Below are positions 27,602-37,632 of a DNA stretch of 64,000 bases, piece after piece (position 1 is the first letter of the stretch; every line of letters starts with the position of its first letter). A program made the translations under genes and the position numbers. The notes beneath the pieces were generated by a model. That model was given only the letters and a program-made list of their open reading frames with translations. It made no database searches and was not told where the DNA came from. The stretch is from the NCBI GenBank assembly GCA_028713975.1, contig JAQTNE010000011.1, positions 1-64,000 on the forward strand. Direction: 5' to 3'. The stretch comes from Sulfuricella sp. (GTDB taxonomy: Bacteria; Pseudomonadota; Gammaproteobacteria; Burkholderiales; Sulfuricellaceae).

Positions 27602-27630
27602 CTATAATGCGTGGCGTTATATAACGTCAA
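27602..27630 (-). promoter_or_regulatory. Promoter and operator of the second higBA
   Basis: On the minus strand TTGACG (27625-27630) and TTATAG (27602-27607) are 17 bp apart. A perfect 12-bp palindrome CGTTATATAACG (27615-27626) overlaps the -35 and spacer, and further GCGTTAT half-sites flank it. The operator sequence is unlike that of the first hig module. The elements are seen; repression by HigA is inferred. Confidence 0.7.
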
Positions 27631-27752
27631 GCGTTATGGTTTCCGGTATTTCGCTTCGAGCATGAGCGGGGTTTATCCGTGCCTTGGGGAATGTGATAAA
27701 GTGGCGCTTCAATATTGAACCAGGCAATAACCGGAATACGCAGTCGCCGCAT

Positions 27753-28478
27753 ATGGCCAGCCCAGATAAAGTCCGCCACGAGGCGCAAGCCGCTTTCGTT
27801 TTACACTCCTACCCTTACCGCGAAACCAGCCTGATCGTCGAGGTGTTCAGCCAGCATCATGGCCGCGTACCGTTGATGGCGCGCGGCGCACGTCGGCCAA
27901 AATCGGCGGTGCGTGGCTTGCTGCTGTCTTTTCAACCGCTTTCCATGAGCTGGTTCGGCAAGGGCGAGCTGCGCACCTTGCACAGTGCCGAATGGCAGGG
28001 TGGGCAGCCGCTGTTGCAGGGCATGGCGCTGATCTGCGGTTTCTACCTGAACGAGCTGCTGCTCAAGCTGCTGCACCGCGACGATCCCCACGAAAATCTG
28101 TTCCTGCATTATCAGGAAACCTTGCAGGAGCTTGCTCGGCGCACCGATTACGCGGCGGTGCTGCGGCGTTTCGAGTTGAACCTGCTGAAGGAGCTGGGCT
28201 ATGCGCTGACGCTCGACCATGACGCCGATAGCGGCGAGCCGGTCGAGCCGGATGCGCACTACCGATTTGTCATCGAGCGCGGCCCGGTGCGGCTGAAAAA
28301 CCGTCAAAACGGTGTAGAATTGCGGGGCAAGACGCTGCTAGACATGGCGGCAGACGATTACAGCGATCCGGCGACCTTGCAGCAGAGCAAGGCGCTGATG
28401 CGTACGCTGATCAATCACTATCTCGGCGACGAGACTTTGCATACCCGGCAGATTTTAAAGGACTTACAGGAATTATGA
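27753..28478 (+). CDS. recO: DNA repair protein RecO
   Basis: RecO helps load RecA onto gapped DNA with RecR. The 241-residue protein has the N-terminal OB-fold ([20 protein letters not shown], then [19 protein letters not shown]) and the helical C-terminal domain ([23 protein letters not shown]-type segment). ATG 27753 is preferred because the region before it is not family-like, though no strong ribosome site is seen. The stop overlaps the pdxJ start (ATGA). Confidence 0.95.
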   Translation: MASPDKVRHEAQAAFVLHSYPYRETSLIVEVFSQHHGRVPLMARGARRPKSAVRGLLLSFQPLSMSWFGKGELRTLHSAEWQGGQPLLQGMALICGFYLNELLLKLLHRDDPHENLFLHYQETLQELARRTDYAAVLRRFELNLLKELGYALTLDHDADSGEPVEPDAHYRFVIERGPVRLKNRQNGVELRGKTLLDMAADDYSDPATLQQSKALMRTLINHYLGDETLHTRQILKDLQEL

Positions 28479-29200
28479 TTCATCTCGGCGTCAACATCGA
28501 CCACATCGCCACGCTACGCCAGCAGCGCGGGACGCGCTACCCCAGCCCGCTCCAGGCTGCGCTGATGGCGGAAAGCGCCGGGGCGGATTCGATTACCTTG
28601 CATTTGCGCGAGGATCGTCGCCATATCCAGGATCAGGATGTCGAAATCCTGCGTCCCGCTTTGCAGACGCGCATGAACCTGGAAATGGCAGTGACCGACG
28701 AGATGATCGGAATCGCGTTGCGCCTGAAGCCGCAGGATGTGTGCCTGGTGCCGGAAAAACGCGAGGAACGCACCACCGAAGGCGGACTCGATGTGGTGTC
28801 TCATTTCGAGCGCGTCAAATCGGCTTGTGCGGCACTGGGTGGCGCGGGTATCCGTGTTTCGCTGTTCATCGCACCGGAACAGGCGCAACTCGATGCAGCC
28901 AAGGCAGCCGGAGCGCCGGTGGTGGAAATCCACACCGGCCATTTCGCCGATGCCGAGGTCGAAGCGGAGCAGGAAGCGGAGTTTGCCCGCATCCGCGCTG
29001 CGGTTGAATACGGCGTTGCTCTTGGCCTTCGCGTCAATGCAGGCCACGGCCTGCATTATCACAATGTGCAGAAAATCGCGGCGATTCCCGGTATTTACGA
29101 GCTCAACATCGGCCATGCGATTGTCGCGCAGGCCCTGTTCGTAGGCTGGGAGCGGGCGGTGGCCGAGATGAAGGCGCTGATGGTGGCAGCGGCCAGATGA
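28475..29200 (+). CDS. pdxJ: Pyridoxine 5'-phosphate synthase
   Basis: PdxJ condenses 3-amino-2-oxopropyl phosphate with deoxyxylulose phosphate to make pyridoxine phosphate. The 241-residue TIM barrel starts [20 protein letters not shown], with [16 protein letters not shown] in the middle and the [11 protein letters not shown] phosphate/metal-site loop near residue 190. It is sandwiched between recO and acpS with 4-base overlaps on both sides, the standard proteobacterial arrangement. Confidence 0.97.
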   Translation: MIHLGVNIDHIATLRQQRGTRYPSPLQAALMAESAGADSITLHLREDRRHIQDQDVEILRPALQTRMNLEMAVTDEMIGIALRLKPQDVCLVPEKREERTTEGGLDVVSHFERVKSACAALGGAGIRVSLFIAPEQAQLDAAKAAGAPVVEIHTGHFADAEVEAEQEAEFARIRAAVEYGVALGLRVNAGHGLHYHNVQKIAAIPGIYELNIGHAIVAQALFVGWERAVAEMKALMVAAAR

Positions 29201-29574
29201 TTTACGGCATCGGCACCGACATTATCGCGGTAGGCCGCATCGAGGCGGCTTTGAGCCGCTTCGGCGACAAGTTTGCGCAGCGTATTCTGGCGCCGGAAGA
29301 GTGGGATGATTTTGCCGCTTGCGCGCACCGCGCCCGTTTTCTGGCCAAGCGTTTCGCCGCCAAGGAAGCCTTCTCCAAGGCGATAGGCACGGGCATGCGC
29401 CACCCCGTTACCTGGCAAAATATCAACGTGACCCACGACGATCTCGGCCGACCTGGCTTCGGTTTGGCGCCGGAACTGGCCGAAAATCTGCTGCAACGCA
29501 AAATTCGTAGCCATCATCTTTCGATCAGCGATGAAACGGAGATGGTGGTGGCATTCTCCATTCTGGAAAAATAA
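29197..29574 (+). CDS. acpS: Holo-[acyl-carrier-protein] synthase
   Basis: AcpS transfers the phosphopantetheine arm from CoA to acyl carrier protein. The 125-residue protein has the two family motifs: [15 protein letters not shown] at the start, with the Mg-binding Asp, and [16 protein letters not shown] near residue 47, with the catalytic Glu-Lys region. It overlaps pdxJ by 4 bases and is 10 bp before nagZ. Confidence 0.96.
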   Translation: MIYGIGTDIIAVGRIEAALSRFGDKFAQRILAPEEWDDFAACAHRARFLAKRFAAKEAFSKAIGTGMRHPVTWQNINVTHDDLGRPGFGLAPELAENLLQRKIRSHHLSISDETEMVVAFSILEK

Positions 29575-29584
29575 AGAACCCAAC

Positions 29585-30670
29585 ATGACTCTTGGCCCGG
29601 TAATGCTGGATGTTCTCGGCACCGAACTGACCGACGAGGACAGAAAAAGGCTGCGCCACCCGCTGGTCGGCGGGGTCATCCTGTTCAGCCGCAATTACGC
29701 CTCCCAGGCGCAGCTTGCCCGATTGACCGCCGAAATCCATGCGCTACGCAACCCGCATCTGCTGATTGCGGTGGATCATGAAGGCGGTCGGGTGCAGCGT
29801 TTCCGCGACGGTTTTACCCGCTTGCCGCCGATGCGCGAATTGGGAGTGATCTGGGATCATCACCCGAACCGCGCCAAGACGCTGGCGCATCAGACCGGCT
29901 GGGTGCTGGCAGCGGAGTTGCGTGCCAGCGGCGTGGATTTCAGTTTCACGCCGGTGCTGGATATTGATTTCGGCCAGAGCGGCGTGATCGGTGACCGCGC
30001 CTTTCATCGCGAACCACAAGCCATTTCAGAACTGGCGCACAGCCTGATTCTGGGGCTCAAGCAGGGCGGCATGGCGGCGGTGGGCAAGCATTTTCCCGGC
30101 CATGGCTTTGTGCGCGCCGATTCCCATCTGGAGATTCCGGTGGATGAGCGTGATTATGACGATATCGAAAGGGAAGACCTGATCCCGTTCCGGCAGATGG
30201 TCGAGTACGGCCTGGCTGCAATGATGCCGGCGCATGTGATTTATCCCAAGGTAGACAGCTTGCCGGCAGGGTTCTCGAAAATCTGGCTGAAAGATATTTT
30301 GCGCGGTGAATTCAATTTCAACGGTGTGATTTTCAGCGACGACCTTTCGATGGAAGGCGCCAGCGTCGCCGGCAGCGTGGTGCAGCGCGCAGAGGCCGCC
30401 CTGCACGCGGGGTGCGACATGGTGCTGGTGTGCAACAAGCCGGAAAGCGCCGACGAGCTGCTGGCCGGCCTGAAGTGGGAGATGCCGGCGACGAGCATGG
30501 CGAGGTTGATCCGCATGCACGGCAAGCCGCATCCGGAAAGTTGGGTCAGGCTGCATGAAGACAAGTATTATGTGGCCGCGGTGCATGCCGTCGGCAGCAT
30601 TGGCGTGAGGAGCGGCGATCTGCTGCTGGCTGGCGAGCTGGGCACCTGCGGAAACAGTGGGAATAGCTGA
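29585..30670 (+). CDS. nagZ: Beta-N-acetylhexosaminidase NagZ
   Basis: NagZ is the cytosolic family-3 glycosidase that trims N-acetylglucosamine from recycled cell-wall muropeptides. The 361-residue protein shows [12 protein letters not shown], the substrate-site [31 protein letters not shown] and the nucleophile Asp in [12 protein letters not shown] used ATG 29585 ([12 protein letters not shown]); the upstream extension overlaps acpS. The C-terminal 20 residues are of low complexity. The protease gene begins 1 bp after its stop. Confidence 0.95.
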   Translation: MTLGPVMLDVLGTELTDEDRKRLRHPLVGGVILFSRNYASQAQLARLTAEIHALRNPHLLIAVDHEGGRVQRFRDGFTRLPPMRELGVIWDHHPNRAKTLAHQTGWVLAAELRASGVDFSFTPVLDIDFGQSGVIGDRAFHREPQAISELAHSLILGLKQGGMAAVGKHFPGHGFVRADSHLEIPVDERDYDDIEREDLIPFRQMVEYGLAAMMPAHVIYPKVDSLPAGFSKIWLKDILRGEFNFNGVIFSDDLSMEGASVAGSVVQRAEAALHAGCDMVLVCNKPESADELLAGLKWEMPATSMARLIRMHGKPHPESWVRLHEDKYYVAAVHAVGSIGVRSGDLLLAGELGTCGNSGNS

Positions 30671-30671
30671 C

Positions 30672-33092
30672 ATGCCGATTATTAGTTTGCCTCCAGCCGA
30701 ACTCCGCCTGACCATCGATCCGGATTCGCTCGGCTTTTCGGATACCTCCGAACTGCTGCAATATTCCTTACCCTGGATCGGGCAGGAACGCGCTGAAATA
30801 GCGGCTCGCTTCGGCCTGGAACTGGATCAGCCGGATTACAACCTGTTCGTACTGGGCGAGGTCGGCAGTGGCCGCTCCTCGCTGCTCCACCAGGCAATGC
30901 ACGCGGTGGCCGCGACCAGGGCGGCGCCTCCCGACCTGTGTTACCTGCACAACTTCGATACGCCGGAGAGACCTCTGGCGTTACGCTTGCCGGCCGGGCA
31001 GGGTCGCTTGCTGCGCCAGCTCATGCAGCAGATGGCGAAATCACTGGTGACGGAAATCCCGCAGCGGCTGGCGGGGCAGGATTTCAAGACCGAAAGCGCG
31101 CGTCTCGAAAAAACCTTCAAGGATGAGGAGTCCAAGGCATATGCGGAGCTTTCCGCCTTTGCCGAAGCGCGCAATTTCAGCATGCACCGCGAGTCCGGGC
31201 GGATGGTATTCACCCTGCTGGGTGAAACCGGTCAATCGCTGGCCGAGGACGAGGTGCTTTCCCTGCCCAGGGAACGTCGCGTGGCGGTCGAGCAAGCCGA
31301 GCAGGAGCTGCGCGCCGAAATCGCCATTTATTTCGAGAAAACCCGACCGCTGGAGCGGGCGATGAACGAGGCGCTGGCGGCGCTGCGCCGCCAAGTAGTG
31401 AAGCCGCTGCTGGATCACGCCTTGCAGGAAATTCGCACCGGCCTCAAGAAGCAGATCAAGGATGCAGCCAAACTCAATGCCTGGCTGGGCGAGATCGCCC
31501 TGAACGTGCTTGATAACCTGGCGTTGTTCGAGGTTTCGGATGAGGACGAGGAAAGCCGGCGGGAGAACCTGGAAAATGCGCTGTCGCGCTATCGTGTCAA
31601 CCTGGTGGTGGACAACGGCGGCTTGGGCGCCGCGCCGGTGATCGTCGATGAAAACCCGCTGTTCCGCTCGCTGTTCGGCAGTATCGAATACCAGTCGGAA
31701 AACGATGTGCTGATGACGGATTTCTCGCGCATTCGCGCCGGTAGCCTGCTCAAGGCGCACGGCGGCTTTCTCATGCTGCACCTGCGCGACCTGCTGGCCG
31801 ATGCATTGGTGTGGGAAAAACTGCGGCGCTGCCTGCGCTGTGGCCGGCTGCAGATCGAAGAGCCGGGCACGGCATTTACGCCGATCGCGGCGGTGTCGTT
31901 GGAGCCCGAGGCCGTCGATATCACCGTCAAAATCGTGTTGATCGGCTCGCGCGAGCAGTTCTACGAGATGCAGGAAGAAGACCCGGAGTTTGCGCGCCAC
32001 TTCAGGGTCAAGGTGGATTTCGCAGAAAGCTTCGTACCCAGCACCGAGACCCGCCGCGCATCGTCTATTTTTGTTGCCCACGCTTGCCGCCAGCATGGAC
32101 TGCCACATTTTTCTGCCGCAGCGGTTGCGCGCCTGCTCGAGAACGGGCACCGCGAGGTGGATGACCAATCGCGCCAAAGCGCGATATTTGCGCGCACCGA
32201 GGCGCTGGTGATGGAAAGCGCGGCTTTCTGCCGCGCCCGTGGCGACGGCCTGGTCAATGTGCCTGACGTCGAGGCGGCAATACAGGCGCGCACCAGACGG
32301 CACGACTACCCCGACCAGCGCATGCGCGAATCTATCGCCGAAGGCGATCTGCTGATCGCGCTGCATGGCGCGAATGTGGGTCAGATCAATGGCCTGACGC
32401 AGGTTGATTTGGGCGATTACCGCTTCGGTTTTCCGGTGCGGCTTACCGCGCGTACTTTCGCCGGCGAAGGCGGTCTGCTCAACATTGAGCGCGAGGTGGA
32501 ACTGTCCGGCCCGATCCATGACAAGGGCGTGTTCATCCTGCAAAACTATCTGGCGGCGCTGTTCTCCCATAATGCGCCGCTTTCACTCAATGCCTCCATC
32601 GCTTTCGAGCAGGAATATCATGGCGTGGAGGGGGATTCAGCTTCTTGTGCCGAGCTTTATGTTTTGCTCTCGTCGCTGTCCGGCCTGCCGATCAGGCAAG
32701 GGATCGCTGTGACCGGCGCAGTCAACCAGCACGGGGAAGTGTTGCCGGTGGGCGGGGTCAATGAAAAAATCGAGGGCTATTTCCGCATCTGCGAAACTGC
32801 CGGGCTAGACGGCGGCCAGGGCGTGTTGATTCCCCGCCGCAACCGGCGCCACCTGATGCTGGATCGTCAGATTGTCGAAGCCGTGTCGAAGGGGCTATTC
32901 CACATTTATGTGGTCGATCTGGCGAGCGAAGGCATCGAGCTTCTTACCGGCACCTCCGCCGGTGTGCCGAACGAGGCGGGTATTTATCCTCATGGCAGCG
33001 TGCTGGGGCAGGCACAGAAAACCTTGCTGGCTTTCCATCGTGCCTGTCATGCGGTGGAAAGCGGCAAGGCCGGGCGCAAACTGCGGTATTAG
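30672..33092 (+). CDS. Lon-related ATP-dependent protease (LonB/LonC-like)
   Basis: An 806-residue AAA protein with a C-terminal Lon-type serine protease domain. The P-loop is GEVGSGRSS near residue 54, in which the usual Lys is Arg; that is common in this branch. A long helical insert (residues 125-270) follows. The protease domain has the catalytic Ser in GDSASCAELY near residue 656 and the Lys in GGVNEKIEGYF near residue 699. It lacks the N-terminal domain of classical Lon. Related genes are often annotated as putative Lon proteases of unknown substrate. It directly follows nagZ and may be cotranscribed. Confidence 0.9.
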   Translation: MPIISLPPAELRLTIDPDSLGFSDTSELLQYSLPWIGQERAEIAARFGLELDQPDYNLFVLGEVGSGRSSLLHQAMHAVAATRAAPPDLCYLHNFDTPERPLALRLPAGQGRLLRQLMQQMAKSLVTEIPQRLAGQDFKTESARLEKTFKDEESKAYAELSAFAEARNFSMHRESGRMVFTLLGETGQSLAEDEVLSLPRERRVAVEQAEQELRAEIAIYFEKTRPLERAMNEALAALRRQVVKPLLDHALQEIRTGLKKQIKDAAKLNAWLGEIALNVLDNLALFEVSDEDEESRRENLENALSRYRVNLVVDNGGLGAAPVIVDENPLFRSLFGSIEYQSENDVLMTDFSRIRAGSLLKAHGGFLMLHLRDLLADALVWEKLRRCLRCGRLQIEEPGTAFTPIAAVSLEPEAVDITVKIVLIGSREQFYEMQEEDPEFARHFRVKVDFAESFVPSTETRRASSIFVAHACRQHGLPHFSAAAVARLLENGHREVDDQSRQSAIFARTEALVMESAAFCRARGDGLVNVPDVEAAIQARTRRHDYPDQRMRESIAEGDLLIALHGANVGQINGLTQVDLGDYRFGFPVRLTARTFAGEGGLLNIEREVELSGPIHDKGVFILQNYLAALFSHNAPLSLNASIAFEQEYHGVEGDSASCAELYVLLSSLSGLPIRQGIAVTGAVNQHGEVLPVGGVNEKIEGYFRICETAGLDGGQGVLIPRRNRRHLMLDRQIVEAVSKGLFHIYVVDLASEGIELLTGTSAGVPNEAGIYPHGSVLGQAQKTLLAFHRACHAVESGKAGRKLRY

Positions 33093-33094
33093 AG

Positions 33095-33745
33095 TCAGAA
33101 CAGCTCCACATCGCCAGACACCGGTTTTGCCTTGAGGTTGTCGATGTAGCTGGTCTCTTGCGTGACGATCGTGTTGTTGTGCAGGGAGCGCAGCCGTTTC
33201 ACCCGCACCCGCCCGGTGGCCGGAAAATACACCACCATGCGCGGGTAGATGTTGCCGACATCTTCCGATATGACCTTGAGCCCTTCGATTTTAAGGTAGT
33301 CGCGCACAAAAGCGATGTTGCGTTCACCGACGTCGGTCATGTTTTGCAGGATGCGTCCGCCCCCGAAAATTTTCACTTCCAGATTTTGGCGCTTGCCGCC
33401 GTTACGCATGATTTCGTTGATCAGGTGCTCCATTGCATAGTTGCCATAGCGGGTGGCGGAACTCTGGCTGGCCGCTCTCCAGGCATCGGCGGGTGCTGCG
33501 TCGGTGATGGGCAGCATGAAGTGGTTCATGCCGCCGATGCCCAGTTCAGCGTCGCGGATGCAGGCGGAAACGCATGAACCCAAGGTGGTGTAGACGCCCT
33601 CATCATGTCGGGTGACATAGTATTCACCCGGCAGGATGCGTGCCGCGTAAGACTGGTAATTGTTGTTCCACGAACGTTTTACGTGCTCGAAGCCGGGCAG
33701 CGTAGGCGGCGGTGGAGGCGGTTTGATGGCGGGTGAGAGTGCCAT
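33095..33745 (-). CDS. cheD: Chemoreceptor glutamine deamidase CheD
   Basis: CheD deamidates glutamines in chemoreceptors and can act as a partner of CheC. The 216-residue protein has the catalytic Cys in TLGSCVSACIRD near residue 58 and the His in GGMNHFMLP near residue 75, as in the family, plus an extended C-terminus with RVVKRLRSLHNNTIV-like basic patches. A run of prolines (residues 9-14) precedes the domain. No other chemotaxis gene is nearby, so it is an orphan copy. Its start is ATG 33743-33745. Confidence 0.9.
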   Translation of the reverse strand: MALSPAIKPPPPPPTLPGFEHVKRSWNNNYQSYAARILPGEYYVTRHDEGVYTTLGSCVSACIRDAELGIGGMNHFMLPITDAAPADAWRAASQSSATRYGNYAMEHLINEIMRNGGKRQNLEVKIFGGGRILQNMTDVGERNIAFVRDYLKIEGLKVISEDVGNIYPRMVVYFPATGRVRVKRLRSLHNNTIVTQETSYIDNLKAKPVSGDVELF

Positions 33746-33775
33746 GGGTATTTACCTGAATAGGGTGGTGGCTGC

Positions 33776-34627
33776 TTATGCCGAAAACAGATGCGCGACT
33801 GCGGCGATTTCGGCTTGGGCCGCACGTACCGTTGGTTCCGTCGATTCTTCGGTAAGGCCGGTTATTTCCCAGGCGCGCGGGTCGATCTGGGGAACATCGG
33901 ATGGGTCGAGAGTATCCAGTTCCGCCATTTGCGCGAATATGTTGGCGATGTGGATTAGCGCTGTTTCTCTGGGATAGCGTTTGGCGTTTTCAATGTGGTG
34001 ATGGTGGGCGATGCATTCTTCAAGCAAAGGAGGAAGCTTCCATTGGCGCGCCAGTTCGCCGCCCACATCGGCATGATCAAAACCCATTACCTGGTATTCG
34101 GCCTCATTCACGGGCAGTTCGTCCACATTATCCAGAACCAGTGTCAATGCCTTCTTGGCGAGTCCGGACAATCGGTTGAATATGATCAGTTCGCCGATGT
34201 CATGCAGCAGTCCCGCCGTGAACAAGGCATCCGGATCGCATTGGCCGGCCTGCCTCGCCAGAATACGGGCTGACAGGGCACAGAGCAGGCTGTGTTTCCA
34301 GAAATTCTCCATCGAAACCAGATCGTTGGGAAGGCCATCGAAGCTCTTGGCGATAGAAATGGACAGCGCCAGGTTGTGGATTTGCGAGGTGCCGATTATC
34401 GTTACCGCCCTGGATACTGTGTTGACGGAGGATGGGAAGTTGTATAGCGCGCTGTTGGCGACTTTCAACAGGCGCAACGTGAAAGACGGATCCTGGCTGA
34501 TGGCTTTGGCGATGTCCTCGGTCGTGCTGCCGGGGTTTTCCACCATGCGGTTGATGCGCAAATAGACATCGGGCAGCGTGACCAAGCCACTAATATCCTG
34601 AACCAGATCGCTTGCGCTGATGGCCAT
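33776..34627 (-). CDS. HDOD-domain signalling protein
   Basis: A 283-residue stand-alone HDOD protein. HDOD domains are degenerate relatives of HD phosphohydrolases that take part in signalling. Markers are LPDVYLRINRMVENPGSTTED near the start, FTLRLLKVANSALYNF, and an HD-like set ALFTAGLLHDIGELIIF and MGFDHADVGGELARQWKLPP, where some metal-site residues remain. It is 30 bp upstream of cheD on the same strand and may form a two-gene unit with it, suggesting a motility or surface-signalling role. No DNA-binding or receiver domain is fused. Confidence 0.85.
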   Translation of the reverse strand: MAISASDLVQDISGLVTLPDVYLRINRMVENPGSTTEDIAKAISQDPSFTLRLLKVANSALYNFPSSVNTVSRAVTIIGTSQIHNLALSISIAKSFDGLPNDLVSMENFWKHSLLCALSARILARQAGQCDPDALFTAGLLHDIGELIIFNRLSGLAKKALTLVLDNVDELPVNEAEYQVMGFDHADVGGELARQWKLPPLLEECIAHHHHIENAKRYPRETALIHIANIFAQMAELDTLDPSDVPQIDPRAWEITGLTEESTEPTVRAAQAEIAAVAHLFSA

Positions 34628-34835
34628 ATTTACCTCGGGGTTTTAATGGAGCGTTAGTGCGTAAATCCTGATTAAACCGGGTTTTAGTTTAACTTATTTC
34701 AAGAGCGGTTGATTAACCGGCTGGATAAAAAATGCTGGGTCTGGCATGGATGCGGCAGGCGATGAGATGAGGGCGTTGATGTGGCTGCGTTGCCGAAAAT
34801 AAAAAATGGCTAGATTTCTCTAACCATTGAATATT

Positions 34836-34912
34836 TGGGGTGGCTGATGGGGCTCGAACCCACGACAACCGGAATCACAATCCGGGACTCTACCAACTGA
34901 GCTACAGCCACC
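34836..34912 (-). tRNA. tRNA-His (anticodon GTG)
   Basis: A complete 77-base cloverleaf on the minus strand including the extra 5' G (position -1) peculiar to tRNA-His and an encoded CCA. The anticodon loop ATTGTGATT and the T-loop GGTTCGAGCC are clear, and the acceptor stem pairs fully. It is the last of three tRNAs transcribed from one promoter. Confidence 0.97.
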
Positions 34913-34932
34913 ACTGAACAAACGGGCCAAAC

Positions 34933-35009
34933 TGGCCTGCCCGACAGGAATCGAACCTGTAACCCCCAGCTTAGAAGGCTGGTGCTCTATCCGGTTGAGC
35001 TACGGGCAG
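34933..35009 (-). tRNA. tRNA-Arg (anticodon TCT)
   Basis: A 77-base cloverleaf on the minus strand. The acceptor CTGCCCG pairs with CGGGCAG, the anticodon loop is CTTCTAA (TCT), the T-arm is ACAGG-TTCGATT-CCTGT, and the 3' CCA is encoded. It lies 20 bp upstream of tRNA-His and 16 bp downstream of tRNA-Pro. Confidence 0.96.
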
Positions 35010-35025
35010 ATTGTCGGACAAATCC

Positions 35026-35102
35026 TGGTCGGGGTGGAGAGATTCGAACTCCCGACATCCTGGTCCCAAACCAGGCGCGCTACCAGGCTACGCTACACCC
35101 CG
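35026..35102 (-). tRNA. tRNA-Pro (anticodon TGG)
   Basis: A 77-base cloverleaf on the minus strand. The acceptor CGGGGTG pairs with CACCCCG, the anticodon loop is TTTGGGA (TGG), the T-loop is GTTCGAATC, and CCA is encoded. It is the first gene of the Pro-Arg-His cluster, and its promoter lies just upstream. Confidence 0.97.
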
Positions 35103-35112
35103 AAGAGCGCGC

Positions 35113-35141
35113 ATTCTACGTTGATGAAGCGAAAAGGTCAA
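35113..35141 (-). promoter_or_regulatory. Sigma-70 promoter of the tRNA cluster
   Basis: On the minus strand TTGACC (35136-35141) and TAGAAT (35113-35118) are 17 bp apart, followed by a GCGCGC discriminator just before tRNA-Pro. A GC-rich discriminator is typical of stable-RNA promoters under stringent control. The rest of the 188-bp gap up to the outer-membrane factor gene shows nothing else. Confidence 0.8.
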
Positions 35142-35290
35142 TTGCCATCTTCACCTGGTTTATAGGGTGAGCTGATTTGAGGGCAAATTTTGCGCACTTA
35201 GATGATCAAATTCCCCGAGTTAGGCGTCATAGCGGACATGGGCGACGAGGTGAAGATTGCGGTCGCCAATGGCTAAGGCTAGCGCTCCAG

Positions 35291-36808
35291 TCAATCCGAC
35301 GCCACCTTCAGGTGCGGTGCATCGAGGGCGGCTTGATCATCCAGCCGACCGCCGCCCATGGCTTGGTACAGCGCCACCGTATCGGCCAGGCGGCGAGCCT
35401 GATCCGCGATGACGTCGATGCGAATTTGCTGCGCTTGCTGTTGTGCGACGAGCACTTGCAGATAGCTGGCTGCGCCTAATGCGTACTGCTGCCGCACTAG
35501 CTGGAGCGACGCTTGTGCGGCAGTGTCGGCAGCGGTTTGAGCCGCCAGGGTTTGTGCACCGTTGTCGAGCGCGCGCAGTACGTCGGCGACGTTGCGCAGT
35601 GCCTGCAACACGGTCTGTCGGTAATTTGCCGCAGCGGCATCGAATCCGGCTTCGGCGGCGCGTGCCTCCGCACGCAGGCCGCCGTTGAACAAGGGTTGCG
35701 CCAGTTGACCAGCCAGCCCCCACACCAGCGAACCGCTACCGAAAAGGCTGGCGGTGGTCAGCGCTTGCGAGCCAAGGGCGGCGCTGAGCGTAATTTGCGG
35801 GTAGAGCTTGGATACGGCCACGCCGTGTTGGGCGCTGGCCGCGTGGAGCAGGGCTTCGGCAGCCTGGATGTCGGGGCGCTGGCGCGCCAGCTCGGACGGC
35901 ACGCGCAGCGGAAGTTTTGGCGGCAAGGTGAAATCGTCCAGCTTGAATTGCGGCAGGTCTGACGCGCCCGGCGGTTCGCCGGCCAGTGTTGCCAGCAGAT
36001 GGCCGGTTTGTTCCAGCCGGTTGCATAGCGGCGGAATCGTGGCGCGGGTTTGTTCCACTCTGGTTTGCTGCGCCAGCACGTCGCTGTCCGAGGCGGCACC
36101 AAGGGCAAGGCGCTGGCGCGTCAGGTCGAGCTGTTCCACCTGGAATTTCAGGACGGCCTCGCTGGCCTGAATTTGCGCGGCGAGCTGCGCTTGGGTGATG
36201 GCCGTGGTGGCGACGTTGCCGGCCAAGGTCAGGCGCGCACCTTCGAGCTGGAAGCGCTGATAGTCGGCCTGTGCCGCCAGTGCCTCGAGGGCGCGGCGAT
36301 TGCCGCCCGACAAGTCGAGGTTATAGCTCACGCCGACGCTGGCGTTATACAGGTCGAAAACACGCTCGCCGCCGGGCTGGCCGGCAGCGGCGTTGTTGAC
36401 GTGCTGGCGCTGCGCGCCAAGGCCGACACTCACCTGAGGATATAAGGTGGAACCGGCACGCGCCTCGTAGTTCAGGCTGGCCTGACGCAGGGTAGCTTGC
36501 GCCGCCTCCAGTGTCGGGCTGGCTTGCAGCGCCCGTTCGATCAACATGTTCAGCTTGGCTGAACCCAGTTCTTGCCACCAGCTCGCGGTAACTTCCCCGG
36601 CAATAAAGCGCTGGGTGTTGCCCAGCTTTCCGGGAGACGCGGCGGTTTGCGCAGGCAGCGCCGTGGCCGTATAGCGGCTGACCTGTGGCGGCTCAGGCCG
36701 ATTGAAGTCGGGGCCCACGGCGCAACCGGCCAGCGCAGCGGCACATAAACTCCACCAGATCGGCCTGAGCGATAGGCGGACCGGAGGCATGAAATGATCG
36801 ACTTTCAT
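35291..36808 (-). CDS. NodT-type outer-membrane efflux lipoprotein
   Basis: A 505-residue TolC-family factor with a lipoprotein signal (lipobox LAGC near residue 29) and the NodT-type start CAVGPDFNRPEPP. Two efflux repeats follow, for example ASPTLEAAQATLRQASLNYEA and ALGAASDSDVLAQQTRVEQT. It supplies the outer-membrane channel for the ABC pump encoded upstream on the same strand. I preferred ATG 36806-36808 with an AGGA site over a start nine codons earlier. The gene is last in the unit TetR-adaptor-permease-ATPase-channel. Confidence 0.88.
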   Translation of the reverse strand: MKVDHFMPPVRLSLRPIWWSLCAAALAGCAVGPDFNRPEPPQVSRYTATALPAQTAASPGKLGNTQRFIAGEVTASWWQELGSAKLNMLIERALQASPTLEAAQATLRQASLNYEARAGSTLYPQVSVGLGAQRQHVNNAAAGQPGGERVFDLYNASVGVSYNLDLSGGNRRALEALAAQADYQRFQLEGARLTLAGNVATTAITQAQLAAQIQASEAVLKFQVEQLDLTRQRLALGAASDSDVLAQQTRVEQTRATIPPLCNRLEQTGHLLATLAGEPPGASDLPQFKLDDFTLPPKLPLRVPSELARQRPDIQAAEALLHAASAQHGVAVSKLYPQITLSAALGSQALTTASLFGSGSLVWGLAGQLAQPLFNGGLRAEARAAEAGFDAAAANYRQTVLQALRNVADVLRALDNGAQTLAAQTAADTAAQASLQLVRQQYALGAASYLQVLVAQQQAQQIRIDVIADQARRLADTVALYQAMGGGRLDDQAALDAPHLKVASD

Positions 36809-36912
36809 TTTGTTCCTTTCTCGCGGCTTCCGCACAAGGCGATCCCTGCGGATCGGGTCAATGCGGTGATGTGAAATATTTTCATGGGTTCTCCCCCAGC
36901 AGTAAAAAGAGC

Positions 36913-37632
36913 TCAGGAAATTGCTCGTCCTTCGCCAGCTTCCTCGTGCGTGCGGCCATCGCGAATGTGGTAAATGCGCTTGAAGGTCGGGATGATTTTT
37001 TCGTCATGCGTGACGACAATGATTGCGGTTTCATATTGGCCGGCCATTTGTTCCAGAATGCGGATCACCGCCAAAGCGCGTTCGCTGTCGAGCGGCGCGG
37101 TGGGTTCGTCGGCCAGGATTACCGGCGGACGGTTGACTAGAGCCCTGGCGATGGCTACCCGCTGTTGCTCACCGCCGGAAAGCTGCGAGGGCATGGCCTT
37201 GGCGCGGTGGGCAACGTCCAGTGCTTCCAGCAGTTCCAGCGCCTGGCGGCGGGACTCGCCGTTGGGGCGACCGGCCAGCATGGGCAGTAGCGCGACGTTA
37301 TCGGTCACGTCGAGAAACGGGATCAGGTAGGGCGCCTGGAACACGAAACCGATCTTGTCGCGGCGCAAGGCGCGCAGGTCGGGTATCTTCCAGCCCTCGT
37401 CATAGATCACTTTTTCGCCTAAGGTCATGCGCCCGGCAGTCGGTTCGATCACCGCGCCCAGGCATTTAAGCAGAGTACTCTTGCCGGAACCGGAGGGGCC
37501 GATCAGACCCACCACTTCGCCCGGAGCTACCCGCATGTCCACGCCTTTGAGCGCGTCGACCGCGGTGTCGCCCGTGCCGTAACGCTTTTTCAGGCCCTCG
37601 ATAAGGATGCCTTGTGCATGTCGTTCAGCCAC
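36913..37632 (-). CDS. ABC transporter ATPase (DevA/MacB-like)
   Basis: A 239-residue ABC ATPase of the LolD/MacB/DevA group: Walker [12 protein letters not shown] near residue 47, Q-loop [10 protein letters not shown], signature [15 protein letters not shown] near residue 148, Walker [13 protein letters not shown] and switch His in VVTHDEK. I chose GTG 37632, which overlaps the permease stop. The open frame extends further only as a shadow. It pairs with the FtsX-like permease upstream to power a tripartite exporter. Confidence 0.9.
   Translation of the reverse strand: MAERHAQGILIEGLKKRYGTGDTAVDALKGVDMRVAPGEVVGLIGPSGSGKSTLLKCLGAVIEPTAGRMTLGEKVIYDEGWKIPDLRALRRDKIGFVFQAPYLIPFLDVTDNVALLPMLAGRPNGESRRQALELLEALDVAHRAKAMPSQLSGGEQQRVAIARALVNRPPVILADEPTAPLDSERALAVIRILEQMAGQYETAIIVVTHDEKIIPTFKRIYHIRDGRTHEEAGEGRAIS

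Noticed and set aside
31041-32570. 509-codon minus-strand frame within the Lon-related protease gene
   Set aside because: Antisense shadow of a conserved coding region; rich in Arg, His and Gln with no motif.
34628-35290. tRNA cluster as an island attachment site
   Set aside because: The efflux genes beside it might suggest integration, but there is no integrase and no duplicated tRNA 3' end in the window.
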